A DNA stretch of 64,000 bases from Methylotenera_A sp046598525 (GCA_046598525.1 JBKJIJ010000015.1:38552-102551), one strand, 5' to 3'; numbered from the stretch's first letter, positions 33,980-43,790 are shown. Numbers and translations are program-made. The notes: generated from the letters alone by a model not told the origin.

Positions 33980-35134
33980 ATGAATAAACGCATTATAACG
34001 CTGCTAGTGCTTGCTTGCTTAAGCTTGAATGTAAATGCTGATGTAATTCAGCTACAAAAAAACCATCCTGAGCGCCATGTTGTTGTAAAAGGCGATACAT
34101 TATGGGGCATTTCAGGCCGGTTTCTAAAAGATCCTTGGCAATGGCCAAAAGTGTGGCGCATGAATCGCGAGCAAATCAAAAATCCACACCTAATTTACCC
34201 TGGCGATGTGGTGGTTTTAGACACCAGCAGCGGCTCACCACGTTTAAGGTTATTGCATGAAACCGTTACTTTAAGCCCGGGCGCGCGTATTGAGCCATTA
34301 GAAAAAGAAGCGATTTTTACCATTGCGCCAAATATTATTGGCCCATTTTTAAGCCAACCTTTATTAATTGAAAACGGTAAATTAGATCTAGCGCCACGTA
34401 TTATCGCCGGCCAAGAAAACCGCGTGGTGTTAAGCCCAGGCACGCGCGTTTATATTAATAGCATTAAAGAAGGCCAAGGCACACACTGGAATATTTACCG
34501 CCCGGGTGAGTTATTAAGAGACCCAGATACAGCAGAAGTGCTAGGTACAGAGGCGATTTACTTAGGCGACGTGGATATTGCGCGTTATGGCGACCCTGCC
34601 ACAGGCGATATTGTAAGAGCCAAAGAAGAGATTTTTGCTAAAGACCGATTAGTGGTTTCGCCCGATGAATTTAAAAGCAGTTTTGTGCCGCATGCGCCAG
34701 ATACGCAAATTTCTGGCCGCATCATTCGTATTTACGGCGGTGTTGCCGAAGGCGGCCCAAATACCGTGGTGTCAATCAACCGCGGTAAAAACGATGGCTT
34801 AGAAGAAGGTCATGTGTTGGCAATTAGCCGATATGGCCGCGTCATTGTAGATCCTGAGTATAAAGATTCGGCTGCTAACAAAGTGGCGGCAGAAGATAAA
34901 AAGCTAAAAGAATTAAACTTTGATGTAAAAACCGATGCTAACGGCAAAAAGATTGTCAATTTTGAAAAAGCACCTACTCAAACTAAATTGGTGCTTAAGC
35001 CGGGCCAAGTCAAATTGCCAGATGAGCGTGTGGGCTTAATGATGGTATTCAGAACGTTTGACCGCGTTTCTTACGCGCTGATTATGAATACTTCAGACGC
35101 GATTTACACCGCAGATTCTGTGCATACACCTTAA
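33980..35134 (+). CDS. Exported LysM-domain protein upstream of dprA
   Basis: A 384-residue protein with a signal peptide (LLVLACLSLNVNA, cleavage after about residue 20). A LysM domain (about 33-85: VVVKGDTLWGISGRFLKDPWQWPKVW, LIYPGDVVVL) binds peptidoglycan. The remaining ~300 residues form a beta-rich domain with no catalytic motif that I recognise. LysM proteins of this size sit between def and dprA in many betaproteobacteria. dprA starts 20 bases after the stop, so they are probably cotranscribed. Confidence 0.85.
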   Translation: MNKRIITLLVLACLSLNVNADVIQLQKNHPERHVVVKGDTLWGISGRFLKDPWQWPKVWRMNREQIKNPHLIYPGDVVVLDTSSGSPRLRLLHETVTLSPGARIEPLEKEAIFTIAPNIIGPFLSQPLLIENGKLDLAPRIIAGQENRVVLSPGTRVYINSIKEGQGTHWNIYRPGELLRDPDTAEVLGTEAIYLGDVDIARYGDPATGDIVRAKEEIFAKDRLVVSPDEFKSSFVPHAPDTQISGRIIRIYGGVAEGGPNTVVSINRGKNDGLEEGHVLAISRYGRVIVDPEYKDSAANKVAAEDKKLKELNFDVKTDANGKKIVNFEKAPTQTKLVLKPGQVKLPDERVGLMMVFRTFDRVSYALIMNTSDAIYTADSVHTP

Positions 35135-35154
35135 CAAGAACCTTAATATACAAA

Positions 35155-36276
35155 ATGCAAAACAAAGTCAACATTGAAGATTCTGATGTTGCGCTTTGGT
35201 TGTCATTAAATCAAACCGTAGGTTTAGGCAATGCAGGTATTTGCCAGCTATTAGCTAAATTTGGCTCACCAGAAGCCATCTACAGCGCTACAAGCTACCA
35301 GCTGCGCGAAGTAGTAGATGAAGCGACAGCGCAAAAAATTCTAAACGGCTTAAATGTAGAAGCAATCAGGCCAACGCTTGATTGGCTAAAAAAAGACAAT
35401 ACACATGTGATTACGCTGGCTGATAAGGCGTATCCTCAAGCGTTATTAGAAATTAGTAACCCACCCGTTGTATTGTACGCCATTGGTCATACACACTGGT
35501 TAAATGAGCCCTGCATTGCCATGGTGGGTAGCCGTAGCAGCACGCCGCAAGGTGATAAAAATGCAGAAGACTTTGCAGAAAGCTTATGCAACCACGGTGT
35601 ATGCGTAGTGAGTGGAATGGCGCTGGGAATAGACGGCGCTGCACATCGCGGCACCTTTAAAAGCGTGGGTAAGAATGAAGGCGCAACTATTGCCGTGGTG
35701 GGCACAGGCTTAGATATTGTCTACCCTTCACGCCATCGCGATTTGGCGCACAAAATTGCAGAGCGCGGTTTAATCATTTCGGAGTTTACTTTAGGCACAC
35801 CCTCAAAAGCGCAAAATTTTCCAAGAAGAAATCGTATTATCAGCGGTTTAAGTTTAGGCTGTTTAGTGGTTGAGGCCAATATCGATAGCGGCTCATTAAT
35901 TACCGCGCGTTTAGCAATTGAGCAAGGCCGCGAAGTGTTTGCAATACCGGGTTCGATTCATTCGCCAGTTGCTAAAGGCTGCCACCAGCTGATTAAGCAA
36001 GGTGCCAAGCTGGTTGAAAATACCGCCGATATTTTAGAAGAATTAAAAAATATGTTAACAAACGTTAGCCCAATGGGGCTAATGACCCAAATGGGGGGTA
36101 ATGCCCCAGAACCGAATACAGTGCTGGATTGGATGGGTTTTGACCCCATTGATTTTGAAACGGTATTAAGCCTTTCTGGATTGACTATAGACGGGCTTTC
36201 CGCCATGCTGATGGTAATGGAACTAGAAGGCAAGATTACGACCTTAAACGGTGGCAAATATCAACGGCTTATTTAG
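35155..36276 (+). CDS. dprA: DNA-processing protein DprA
   Basis: A 373-residue protein with an N-terminal SAM-like region, a Rossmann-like core (IAMVGSRSSTPQG, VSGMALGIDGAAHRG, VVGTGLDIVYPSRH) and a C-terminal winged helix (after ~310: TVLDWMGFDPIDFETVLSLSG). It loads RecA on incoming single-stranded DNA during natural transformation. smg follows after 46 bases. With pilin-like genes in the window, some competence capacity is possible but not shown. Confidence 0.95.
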   Translation: MQNKVNIEDSDVALWLSLNQTVGLGNAGICQLLAKFGSPEAIYSATSYQLREVVDEATAQKILNGLNVEAIRPTLDWLKKDNTHVITLADKAYPQALLEISNPPVVLYAIGHTHWLNEPCIAMVGSRSSTPQGDKNAEDFAESLCNHGVCVVSGMALGIDGAAHRGTFKSVGKNEGATIAVVGTGLDIVYPSRHRDLAHKIAERGLIISEFTLGTPSKAQNFPRRNRIISGLSLGCLVVEANIDSGSLITARLAIEQGREVFAIPGSIHSPVAKGCHQLIKQGAKLVENTADILEELKNMLTNVSPMGLMTQMGGNAPEPNTVLDWMGFDPIDFETVLSLSGLTIDGLSAMLMVMELEGKITTLNGGKYQRLI

Positions 36277-36322
36277 TTGAGATGTCGGCTGTGTTTAGAT
36301 TCCAAATTGTTTAGGAGATGCT

Positions 36323-36781
36323 ATGTTTGAAGTGTTGGTATTCATGTTTGAAAATTATTTTGCACACCATGCAATGCCAGATGCCGATGTGATGGGGCAA
36401 GAGCTGTCTGCTGCAGGATTTGAACAAACGGATATTGATGGTGCGTTTGATTGGTACGATGAAATGAAATACCGGTTAACGCAGCCCGATATCCAGTATT
36501 CACATCAATACTCTGGTATGCGCGTATTTTCTGAAACAGAGCTTAAAAAAATTAATACAGAAAGCATTGGATTTGTGATGTTTTTACAGCAAGCCAATGT
36601 GATTAACGACATGGAACGCGATTTGATTGTGGACCGCGCGATGGCGTTAAAACAACAAGAAATTACAGTAGAAGAAATGCGCTGGATAACAATGATTGCC
36701 TTGTGGAATGAAGGCCGCGAAAAAGATTATTTGTTTGTTGAAGATGCGTTTTTTAATCCACGCGGATTAACGATTCACTAA
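36323..36781 (+). CDS. smg: Smg family protein (DUF494)
   Basis: A 152-residue all-helical cytoplasmic protein. MFEVLVFMFENYF and ELSAAGFEQTDIDGAFDWYD are typical of Smg/DUF494, found downstream of dprA in most beta- and gammaproteobacteria. Its molecular role is not established. The SD AGGAG lies seven bases upstream of ATG. Confidence 0.92.
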   Translation: MFEVLVFMFENYFAHHAMPDADVMGQELSAAGFEQTDIDGAFDWYDEMKYRLTQPDIQYSHQYSGMRVFSETELKKINTESIGFVMFLQQANVINDMERDLIVDRAMALKQQEITVEEMRWITMIALWNEGREKDYLFVEDAFFNPRGLTIH

Positions 36782-36802
36782 AAAATAAAATCGATAGAAA
36801 AA

Positions 36803-36828
36803 AATCGCGATTAATTCTAATCGCGATT
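36803..36828. terminator. Palindrome between smg and metF
   Basis: AATCGCGATTA-ATTC-TAATCGCGATT is a perfect inverted repeat with A-rich sequence to the left and T-rich to the right. It lies between convergent genes and probably ends both transcripts. Confidence 0.5.
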
Positions 36829-36876
36829 CTCAATTTTCAAACTAACTTTTAACCTCTAAGTCGTTTATATTTAAAG

Positions 36877-37713
36877 TTATTTAATCTTTAAATTATCCAC
36901 AATTTTTGAAATAGTACCTGCTTGATTCAATGTGTAAAAATGCAAGCTAGGCACACCGCCAGCCAACAACGTTTCACAAAGCCCACTCACCACATCCACA
37001 CCTAAAGCACGTAACGATGGCAAATCGTCAGCGTAAGCTTCTAAGCGCAAACGTAACCAACGCGGAATCTCTGCGCCACAAACGCCTGAAAATCGGGCTA
37101 ATTGGGTGTAGTTGTAAATCGGCATAATGCCCGGCACAATCGGAATCGTAATGCCATCTTTTACACAGCTATCCACAAAGCTAAAATAAGCATCGGCATT
37201 GTAAAAATATTGCGTAATGGCCGAATCCGCGCCTGCTTCTACTTTGCGTTTAAAGTTGGCCATATCTTTGGCGGCCGATAATGCTTCTGGGTGAAACTCA
37301 GGGTAGGCGGCCACTTCTAAATGAAACCAATCGCCGGTTTCTTGGCGAATAAAACTGACTAATTCATTAGCATATTTAAAATCGCCAACACTCACTTCGC
37401 CAGATGGTACATCGCCACGCAAAGTGACTAAACGCTTAATACCTTTGGCTTGATACCCACTTAATAACTCACGAATTTCTTCTTTGCTAGAAGAAATACA
37501 CGAAATATGCGGTGCCGCCTGGTAGCCTTCGGCTTGAATTTCAAATACGGTTTCTTTGGTGCGGTCGGTGGTAGAACCACCTGCACCAAACGTTACCGAA
37601 AAAAACTCAGGCTTATATTGCGCAAGTTGTGCACGTGTTTCGCGTAAGTTGGCGATACCTTCTGCCGTTTTGGGCGGAAAAAACTCAAAACTTAATGGAA
37701 TATTGTTTAACAT
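36877..37713 (-). CDS. metF: 5,10-methylenetetrahydrofolate reductase
   Basis: A 278-residue FAD enzyme. LSFEFFPPKTAEGIANL at the N-terminus, VTFGAGGSTTDRT, HISCIS, LVTLRGDVP and the ITQYFYN stretch are all MetF signatures. It makes 5-methyl-THF for methionine synthesis. It is the last gene of the minus-strand metK-ahcY-membrane protein-metF series, so it is the remethylation branch of the same cycle. No riboswitch lies directly upstream of it. Confidence 0.95.
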   Translation of the reverse strand: MLNNIPLSFEFFPPKTAEGIANLRETRAQLAQYKPEFFSVTFGAGGSTTDRTKETVFEIQAEGYQAAPHISCISSSKEEIRELLSGYQAKGIKRLVTLRGDVPSGEVSVGDFKYANELVSFIRQETGDWFHLEVAAYPEFHPEALSAAKDMANFKRKVEAGADSAITQYFYNADAYFSFVDSCVKDGITIPIVPGIMPIYNYTQLARFSGVCGAEIPRWLRLRLEAYADDLPSLRALGVDVVSGLCETLLAGGVPSLHFYTLNQAGTISKIVDNLKIK

Positions 37714-37724
37714 TTTTAATCGTC

Positions 37725-38069
37725 TTATTTTTTATCAACCACAATCGCGCTTAAAATCCACGAAATAATACTGTAAACAATGGCGCCAATAATACCCGCC
37801 ATAAAGCTGGTTACATCAAAACCTTGCAACACATAGCCTGCCAGCCAAAACAGCAAGCCATTGATGACAAATATAAATAAACCCAGCGTAATGATGGTCA
37901 CCGGTAACGTGAGAATCAATAAAATAGGCTTAATTAAAATATTAGCCAAGCCAATAACCGCTGCCGCGATTAAGGCCGACATGAAGCTAGACACATGAAT
38001 GCCAGGTACCAAATACGCCACAGCCAATAAAGCCAGCGCGCTTAACAACCATCCAATCAACAATTTCAT
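37725..38069 (-). CDS. Phage holin-family/YvlD-like membrane protein
   Basis: A 114-residue protein with four hydrophobic segments and short loops (LLIGWLLSALALLAVAYLVPG, NILIKPILLILTLPVTIITLG, then two more). NxxxKPIxxxLTLPxxxxTLG is the signature of the YvlD/'phage holin IV' family. Function is unknown, and no lysis genes are nearby. It lies between ahcY and metF with gaps of about 11 and 23 bases, a recurrent placement in betaproteobacteria. Confidence 0.85.
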   Translation of the reverse strand: MKLLIGWLLSALALLAVAYLVPGIHVSSFMSALIAAAVIGLANILIKPILLILTLPVTIITLGLFIFVINGLLFWLAGYVLQGFDVTSFMAGIIGAIVYSIISWILSAIVVDKK

Positions 38070-38092
38070 GTGTCTGCTCCTAAGATTAAAGT

Positions 38093-39508
38093 TTAATAAC
38101 GATATGTTTCTGGCTTAAATGGACCATCTTGCGATACGCCAATATAAGCGGCTTGTGTTTCACTTAAACGCGTCAATTGTGCGTTTAATTTTTTCAATTG
38201 CAACACAGCCACTTTTTCATCCAAGTGTTTTGGCAACACATAAACGCCTACAGGATAATCGGCTTGACGTGTAAATAACTCAATTTGTGCAATGGTTTGA
38301 TTAGCAAAGCTAGAGCTCATTACATATGAAGGGTGGCCTGTACCGCAACCTAAGTTTACCAAACGGCCTTTAGCAAGCAAGATAATCTTTTTGCCATTTG
38401 GGAATATTACATGGTCAACCTGTGGCTTAATTTCATCCCACTCATATTTTTCAAGGCTTGCAACGTCAATTTCGTTATCAAAGTGGCCAATATTACACAC
38501 AATGGCTTGATCTTTCATTTTCGCCATATGGTCATGCGTAATTACGTGGTAGTTACCAGTGGCGGTTACAAAAATATCCGCATGTTCCGCTGCATAATCC
38601 ATTGTTACTACGCGGTAGCCTTCCATAGCCGCTTGTAATGCGCAAATTGGGTCAATTTCGGTTACCCAAACTTGTGCCGATAATGCACGTAACGCTTGTG
38701 CAGAACCTTTACCTACATCGCCATAACCCGCAACCACCGCCACTTTACCCGCAATCATCACATCCGTTGCGCGTTTAATCGCATCTACTAAACTTTCACG
38801 GCAACCATATAAGTTATCGAATTTTGATTTTGTTACTGAATCGTTTACGTTAATCGCTGGGAAAGCTAATTTGCCTTCTTTGTGCATTTGATACAAACGG
38901 TGCACGCCAGTGGTGGTTTCTTCTGTTACGCCGATGATTTTAGCTAAACGTACTGAATACCAAGTTGGGTCGATTTTTAATTTAGCTTTAATCGCATCAA
39001 AAAGACAAATTTCTTCTTCAGATGTTGGATTAGCCACTACTGATAAATCTTTTTCAGCGCGTGTACCAAGATGCAACAGCAATGTCGCATCGCCGCCATC
39101 ATCCAGAATCATATTTGTGTAGCCACCGTCTGTCCATTCAAAAATGCGGTGCGTGTAATCCCAATATTCTGTCAGCGTTTCGCCTTTAATGGCAAAAACA
39201 GGTGTGCCGCCAGCGGCAATCGCCGCCGCCGCGTGGTCTTGAGTTGAATAGATATTGCATGACGCCCAACGCACTTCTGCGCCTAAATCTTTCAGCGTTT
39301 CAATCAGTACCGCTGTTTGAATAGTCATATGCAGTGAGCCAGTAATGCGCGCACCTTTTAATGGTTGTGCCAGTGCAAACTCTTCGCGAATCGCCATTAA
39401 ACCTGGCATTTCAGTTTCGGCAATGGCAATTTCTTTACGGCCAAAAGTCGCTAAACTAATATCAGCAACAATGTAATCTTTGAATGTTAAATCAGTCACG
39501 GTGTTCAT
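38093..39508 (-). CDS. ahcY: S-adenosylhomocysteine hydrolase
   Basis: A 471-residue AdoHcyase. FALAQPLKGARITGSLHMTIQTAVL, SCNIYSTQDHAAAAIA, NVNDSVTKSKFDNLYGCRESL (catalytic Lys/Asp) and VVAGYGDVGKGSAQALRA (NAD-binding loop) are all present, ending with the C-terminal PETYRY that reaches the neighbour's cofactor. It splits SAH into adenosine and homocysteine. It is directly preceded by an SAH riboswitch on the same strand, and metF is downstream. Confidence 0.97.
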   Translation of the reverse strand: MNTVTDLTFKDYIVADISLATFGRKEIAIAETEMPGLMAIREEFALAQPLKGARITGSLHMTIQTAVLIETLKDLGAEVRWASCNIYSTQDHAAAAIAAGGTPVFAIKGETLTEYWDYTHRIFEWTDGGYTNMILDDGGDATLLLHLGTRAEKDLSVVANPTSEEEICLFDAIKAKLKIDPTWYSVRLAKIIGVTEETTTGVHRLYQMHKEGKLAFPAINVNDSVTKSKFDNLYGCRESLVDAIKRATDVMIAGKVAVVAGYGDVGKGSAQALRALSAQVWVTEIDPICALQAAMEGYRVVTMDYAAEHADIFVTATGNYHVITHDHMAKMKDQAIVCNIGHFDNEIDVASLEKYEWDEIKPQVDHVIFPNGKKIILLAKGRLVNLGCGTGHPSYVMSSSFANQTIAQIELFTRQADYPVGVYVLPKHLDEKVAVLQLKKLNAQLTRLSETQAAYIGVSQDGPFKPETYRY

Positions 39509-39603
39509 CGTTTTTCCTTAAACAATAATGAAGTTTGGTGACCAGAGGGGATGAATTGAGAGAGACATTAACTTTGCCCACCTGCATCCCGTGTCTGGCA
39601 CGG

Positions 39604-39720
39604 TTAGGTGAACGCCGTTTACAATAATGATGATAATTTCACCAATATTGCTAACCGAGCCTAGGGTTTACGTCGCTTTTATATGACTAAGCTGGCGTAA
39701 CCTCGCAACGTTCCTCGGTT
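39604..39720 (-). promoter_or_regulatory. SAH riboswitch upstream of ahcY
   Basis: The minus strand reads CCGAGGAACGTTGC near its 5' end (39705-39718), then GGCTCGG, then AACGGCGTTCACCT near 39606-39620. These match the conserved elements of the S-adenosylhomocysteine riboswitch: CCGAGGAGCGYUGC, a GGCUCGG closing strand and the CGGCGCUCACC pseudoknot strand. SAH binding turns on its own removal through AhcY. A small hairpin (39589-39603) and the remaining leader separate it from the start codon. Confidence 0.92.
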
Positions 39721-39817
39721 ATAAATTACTAAGAACTTCAATTTCTGAAGCGGAATTATAATGAAATCATGCTTTTTGTAAAGTCATGATTTCATTAACT
39801 TATACTACGGATAAACC

Positions 39818-40981
39818 TTACAAGCCTGCTGCTGCTTTTAGTTCAGCCGCCTTATCCGTCGCTTCCCAAGTAAACTCAGGCTCATCACGACCAAAGTGGC
39901 CGTAAGCAGCTGTTTTTGTGTAGATTGGGCGCAATAAATCCAACATTTTTACAATGCCTTTTGGGCGCAGGTCAAAATGTTCGCGCACCAATTGCGTCAA
40001 TACTTCGTTTGAAACTTTGCCTGTGCCGTACGTTTCAACCATGACAGAAGTTGGCTGTGCAACGCCAATGGCGTAACTTACCTGCACTAAACAACGAGAC
40101 GCCAAACCAGCCGCCACAATATTTTTAGCCACATAACGGCCAGCATAAGCGGCGCTACGGTCTACTTTTGAAGGATCTTTACCTGAAAACGCACCGCCGC
40201 CATGCGGGGCTGCGCCGCCGTAAGTATCCACAATAATTTTACGTCCGGTTAAGCCGCAATCGCCTTGTGGGCCGCCGATTACAAAACGGCCAGTTGGATT
40301 CACTAAAAACTTAATATCGCCTTTGATTAATTCTTTTGGCAACATTGGTTTAATAATGTCTTCAATCACCGCTTCGCGAATCATTTCCAAACTAATTTCT
40401 GGCGAATGCTGAGTAGAAACTAAAACCGTATCAATTTTGTACGGTTTGCCATCTACATACTGCACAGTTACCTGGCTTTTTGCATCTGGGCGCAACCATG
40501 GTAAACGGCCGTCTTTACGCAACGCCGCTTGGCGCTCCATTAAACGATGGCTTAGCCAAATTGGTAATGGCATTAATTGCGGTGTTTCATCAACCGCATA
40601 ACCAAACATCAAGCCTTGATCGCCTGCACCTTGGTCTAGCGGGTCATCTTGTGCGCCGTCTACACCCTGCGCAATGTCTGGCGATTGTTTGTCGTAAGCC
40701 ACTAATACCGCACAACCTTTATAGTCGATGCCGTATTCGGTATTGTCATAACCAATGCGTTTAATGCAATCGCGCGCCACTTTAATATAATCCACATTGG
40801 CTGTTGTGGTGATTTCGCCTGCCAGAACTACTAAGCCAGTGTTGGCTAATGTTTCGGCGGCTACGCGTGCGGTTGGATCTTGCTCTAAAATAGCATCTAA
40901 AATGCTGTCGGAAACTTGGTCTGCGAGTTTGTCTGGGTGGCCTTCAGAAACAGATTCTGAGGTAAATAGGTATTCATTCAT
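39818..40981 (-). CDS. metK: S-adenosylmethionine synthetase
   Basis: A 387-residue protein. LFTSESVSEGHPDKLADQVSD at the start, GDQGLMFGYA, GGPQGDCGLTGRKIIVDTYGG and GGGAFSGKDPSKVDRSAAY are the classic MetK signatures. It forms AdoMet from methionine and ATP. It is the first gene of the SAM cycle cluster, and the riboswitch lies between it and ahcY. It is divergent from dapF. Confidence 0.97.
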   Translation of the reverse strand: MNEYLFTSESVSEGHPDKLADQVSDSILDAILEQDPTARVAAETLANTGLVVLAGEITTTANVDYIKVARDCIKRIGYDNTEYGIDYKGCAVLVAYDKQSPDIAQGVDGAQDDPLDQGAGDQGLMFGYAVDETPQLMPLPIWLSHRLMERQAALRKDGRLPWLRPDAKSQVTVQYVDGKPYKIDTVLVSTQHSPEISLEMIREAVIEDIIKPMLPKELIKGDIKFLVNPTGRFVIGGPQGDCGLTGRKIIVDTYGGAAPHGGGAFSGKDPSKVDRSAAYAGRYVAKNIVAAGLASRCLVQVSYAIGVAQPTSVMVETYGTGKVSNEVLTQLVREHFDLRPKGIVKMLDLLRPIYTKTAAYGHFGRDEPEFTWEATDKAAELKAAAGL

Positions 40982-41141
40982 GAGTTGCGCCTTGAAAACA
41001 TAAACATTAAAAAAGAAAAAATAATATCTACTAAAGGCTAAAGCAAATATTATTAATCACTGTTGGATTGCGGATTGTACACGGTTAAGCACTTGTAAAC
41101 ACTCAAATTTGGTAGAATACGCGTAACAGATTGAGGTAAAA

Positions 41142-41972
41142 ATGCAGCTAAAGTTCACTAAAATGCAGGGCGCTGGTAATGATTTCGTTGTGATTGACGG
41201 CTATTCACAAAGTGTTGCGCTAAGTGCAAATCAAATTAAAAAAATCGCTAATCGCTATTTTGGCGTGGGCTGCGACCAATTATTGATGGTTGAAAAAAGC
41301 ACGTCTACCAATGTGGATTTTAAATACCGCATTTTTAACGCGGACGGCGGCGAAGTTGAGCAGTGTGGCAATGGTGCGCGTTGTTTTGCCCGATATGTTT
41401 CAGAAAAAGGTTTAAGCCATAAACAGGAAATAAACGTTGAAACGGCTAGTGGCGTAATTGTGTTGCAATTGCAAGCGGATGGCCAAGTGACTGTGAATAT
41501 GGGCGCGCCAATTTTTGAGCCAGCGCGTATTCCATTTAATGCGGCTAATCAGCAAGCGCAATACGCACTTAATTTAGCCGCGCAAACAGTGACGATTTTG
41601 GCTGTATCCATGGGCAATCCGCATGCGGTAATGGTGGTGGATAATGTAGAAACGGCCAATGTGGCGCAATTAGGCCCGCAAATTGAATCGCATATTGATT
41701 TTCCGCAACGGGTGAATGCAGGCTTTATGCAGTTTGTAAATGTGCATGAAATTAATCTGCGCGTGTATGAGCGTGGCAGTGGCGAAACACTTTCTTGCGG
41801 CACCGGCGCTTGTGCCGCGGCCGTTAGTGGCATGCAATTAGGGCTTCTGCAATCGCCTGTTTTGGTGAATACGCGCGGCGGCAAATTAAGTATCGCTTGG
41901 GCGGGTGAAGCATTTCCAGTCATGATGACAGGGCCCGCAGAGTTTGTATTTGAAGGCCAGCTTGAAATTTAA
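41142..41972 (+). CDS. dapF: Diaminopimelate epimerase
   Basis: A 276-residue protein with the two catalytic cysteines in QCGNGARCFARYV and SCGTGACAAAV. MQLKFTKMQGAGNDFVVID is the typical N-terminus. It converts LL- to meso-diaminopimelate for lysine and peptidoglycan. A possible -10 TAGAAT lies about 20 bases upstream. It starts the dapF-DUF484-xerC series. Confidence 0.96.
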   Translation: MQLKFTKMQGAGNDFVVIDGYSQSVALSANQIKKIANRYFGVGCDQLLMVEKSTSTNVDFKYRIFNADGGEVEQCGNGARCFARYVSEKGLSHKQEINVETASGVIVLQLQADGQVTVNMGAPIFEPARIPFNAANQQAQYALNLAAQTVTILAVSMGNPHAVMVVDNVETANVAQLGPQIESHIDFPQRVNAGFMQFVNVHEINLRVYERGSGETLSCGTGACAAAVSGMQLGLLQSPVLVNTRGGKLSIAWAGEAFPVMMTGPAEFVFEGQLEI

Positions 41973-42009
41973 TTAATCAACAAATTGCACCAATTTTTTA
42001 GGGAAAAAC

Positions 42010-42702
42010 ATGTCGGATATCGTATCGGAAATGATGGATTTAACGGAAATTAAAACCTATTTAAAAAATCACCCTGAATTTTTTGAGGAAAATGCCGCGT
42101 TATTGGCCGATATTCACTTGCCCAGCCCGCACGGTGGCGGCACTATTTCATTGGCAGAGCGCCAACAATTAGCGCAGCGCGATAAAATTACCGCGCTAGA
42201 AAGCCGATTTGCAGAATTGGTATTGCATGCGCAACAAAATGACAGCACAGCCAATAAAATGCACATTTTTAATTTGCGTTTGCATCAAGCCAAAAGTTTT
42301 GATGCGATTGAGCAATTGATTAGCCACGATTTGCCGGAAATGTTTGATTTAAGCGACACTTGTTTGCGCATTTGGGTGCAGCCGTCTGAGCAATCTAGCC
42401 AAGCCAATTTGGTGTTTAGCGAAACTTCTGAAGAGGTTAAAACGTGGATTGCATCACGCAAACAAGCCTATTGCGGCAAATCGCCTGCTATTGTGGGTGA
42501 AAATTGGTTTATAGAGCCAGCGGCATCGTTGGCCATTATTGGCTTGCATCAAGCAGACCAATATCAAACCAATATGTTTGGCTTTTTAGCCTTAGCCAGC
42601 GATAGCGATAGCCGATTTTATGAAGAAATGGGCACAGACTTTTTAACCAAAATGAGTGAGCTTATTAGCGCCGCTTTATCTCGCCATTTAACGCTGCCTT
42701 AA
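42010..42702 (+). CDS. DUF484 (GAF-like) family protein
   Basis: A 230-residue protein with LKNHPEFFEENAALLADIHLPSPHGGGTISLAERQ at the N-terminus, the DUF484 signature, followed by a coiled region and a GAF-like domain (FGFLALASDSDSRFYEEMGTDFL). The family is almost always between dapF and xerC, as here. Its role is unknown; a ligand- or recombinase-related role is conjecture. Confidence 0.9.
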   Translation: MSDIVSEMMDLTEIKTYLKNHPEFFEENAALLADIHLPSPHGGGTISLAERQQLAQRDKITALESRFAELVLHAQQNDSTANKMHIFNLRLHQAKSFDAIEQLISHDLPEMFDLSDTCLRIWVQPSEQSSQANLVFSETSEEVKTWIASRKQAYCGKSPAIVGENWFIEPAASLAIIGLHQADQYQTNMFGFLALASDSDSRFYEEMGTDFLTKMSELISAALSRHLTLP

Positions 42703-42728
42703 TCGCACAAAGCAGGCTACTAAACCGT

Positions 42729-43649
42729 ATGTCAGCCGACACCTCACCAGAAAGCTTAATCGCCAAATATTTAGAATTTTTAAGTTTTGAGCGCCGATTA
42801 AGCCCATTAACTTGCCAGCATTACGCTAGAGATTTATCTCAGCTAGTGCAATTAAGTGAACAATTAAGTTTAAACGCGTTGCAAAATAGCCACATTAGGC
42901 GCTTTGTGGCTGGCTTGCATGGCAAAGGTTTGGGCGGAAAAAGCATTGCGCGTTTACTATCTTGTTGGCGCGGTTTTTTTAACTTTTTGATTCAGCAACA
43001 CGGCTTTACGCAAAACCCTGTGCTGGGCCTGCGCGCGCCAAAATCGGCACAAACGTTGCCACATGCGCTATCAATAGAGCAAACCATTAAGCTGGTGGAT
43101 ATTAAAGAAGACGACCTATTAAGTGTGCGCGATCATGCCATTTTAGAGTTGTTTTATTCGTCTGGATTACGTTTGAGCGAATTGGTTAATCTAAACTTAG
43201 GCGCGCTGGATTTTACCGAAGGCACCGTAACCGTGACCGGTAAAGGCAATAAAACGCGCATTGTGCCGCTGGGTGAATTTGCGATTAAAGCCATTCAGCA
43301 ATGGCTAAGCGTGCGGCCAGTTAAAGCCACTTTAAGTGTTAATCCGCACGATAAGCCACTATTTGTTGGCAAACAAGGCAAGCGAATCAGCGCCAGAAAC
43401 GTGCAATATCGTATTAAAGAATGGGCCATCAAGCAAGGCATTCACACCTCTGTGCATCCGCATATGCTGCGCCATAGCTTTGCATCGCACGTGCTGCAAT
43501 CTAGCGGCGATTTGCGCGCCGTGCAAGAAATGCTAGGCCACGCCAATATCAGCACCACGCAAGTGTATACCCATTTAGATTTTCAGCATTTAAGTAAAGT
43601 GTACGATGCCGCGCACCCAAGGGCAAAAAAATCGGCCGTTAAAATTTAA
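42729..43649 (+). CDS. xerC: Tyrosine recombinase XerC
   Basis: A 306-residue recombinase. The SAM-like N-domain (1-95) precedes the catalytic domain with SSGLRLSELVNL (Arg), GKGNKTRIVP (Lys), HMLRHSFASHVL (His-x-x-Arg), LGHANISTTQVYTHLD (His and Tyr nucleophile). With XerD it resolves chromosome dimers at dif. Its place after dapF-DUF484 is the housekeeping one, not a mobile-element integrase. Confidence 0.95.
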   Translation: MSADTSPESLIAKYLEFLSFERRLSPLTCQHYARDLSQLVQLSEQLSLNALQNSHIRRFVAGLHGKGLGGKSIARLLSCWRGFFNFLIQQHGFTQNPVLGLRAPKSAQTLPHALSIEQTIKLVDIKEDDLLSVRDHAILELFYSSGLRLSELVNLNLGALDFTEGTVTVTGKGNKTRIVPLGEFAIKAIQQWLSVRPVKATLSVNPHDKPLFVGKQGKRISARNVQYRIKEWAIKQGIHTSVHPHMLRHSFASHVLQSSGDLRAVQEMLGHANISTTQVYTHLDFQHLSKVYDAAHPRAKKSAVKI

Positions 43650-43790
43650 ACTCAATTGCAACTAGAGTGGTCTATCTAATTAAATTATTTTTCTGCTAAT
43701 GGGTGTTAAATTTACTTTTGCACCCAATATAATAATTAAATCTTATAAAAATTGATTACAACCCTCCCATTAACATTGTTAGGAATTAAT

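Noticed and set aside
37725..38069. 'Phage holin' gene as prophage remnant
   Set aside because: The YvlD family is wrongly named in many annotations; no phage genes are near and the position in the SAM operon is stable.
41000..41141. SAM riboswitch upstream of metK
   Set aside because: The sequence is AT-rich without paired conserved elements on either strand.
42729..43649. XerC as mark of an integrative element
   Set aside because: It is in the dapF-DUF484-xerC housekeeping context, with no attachment repeats or cargo.
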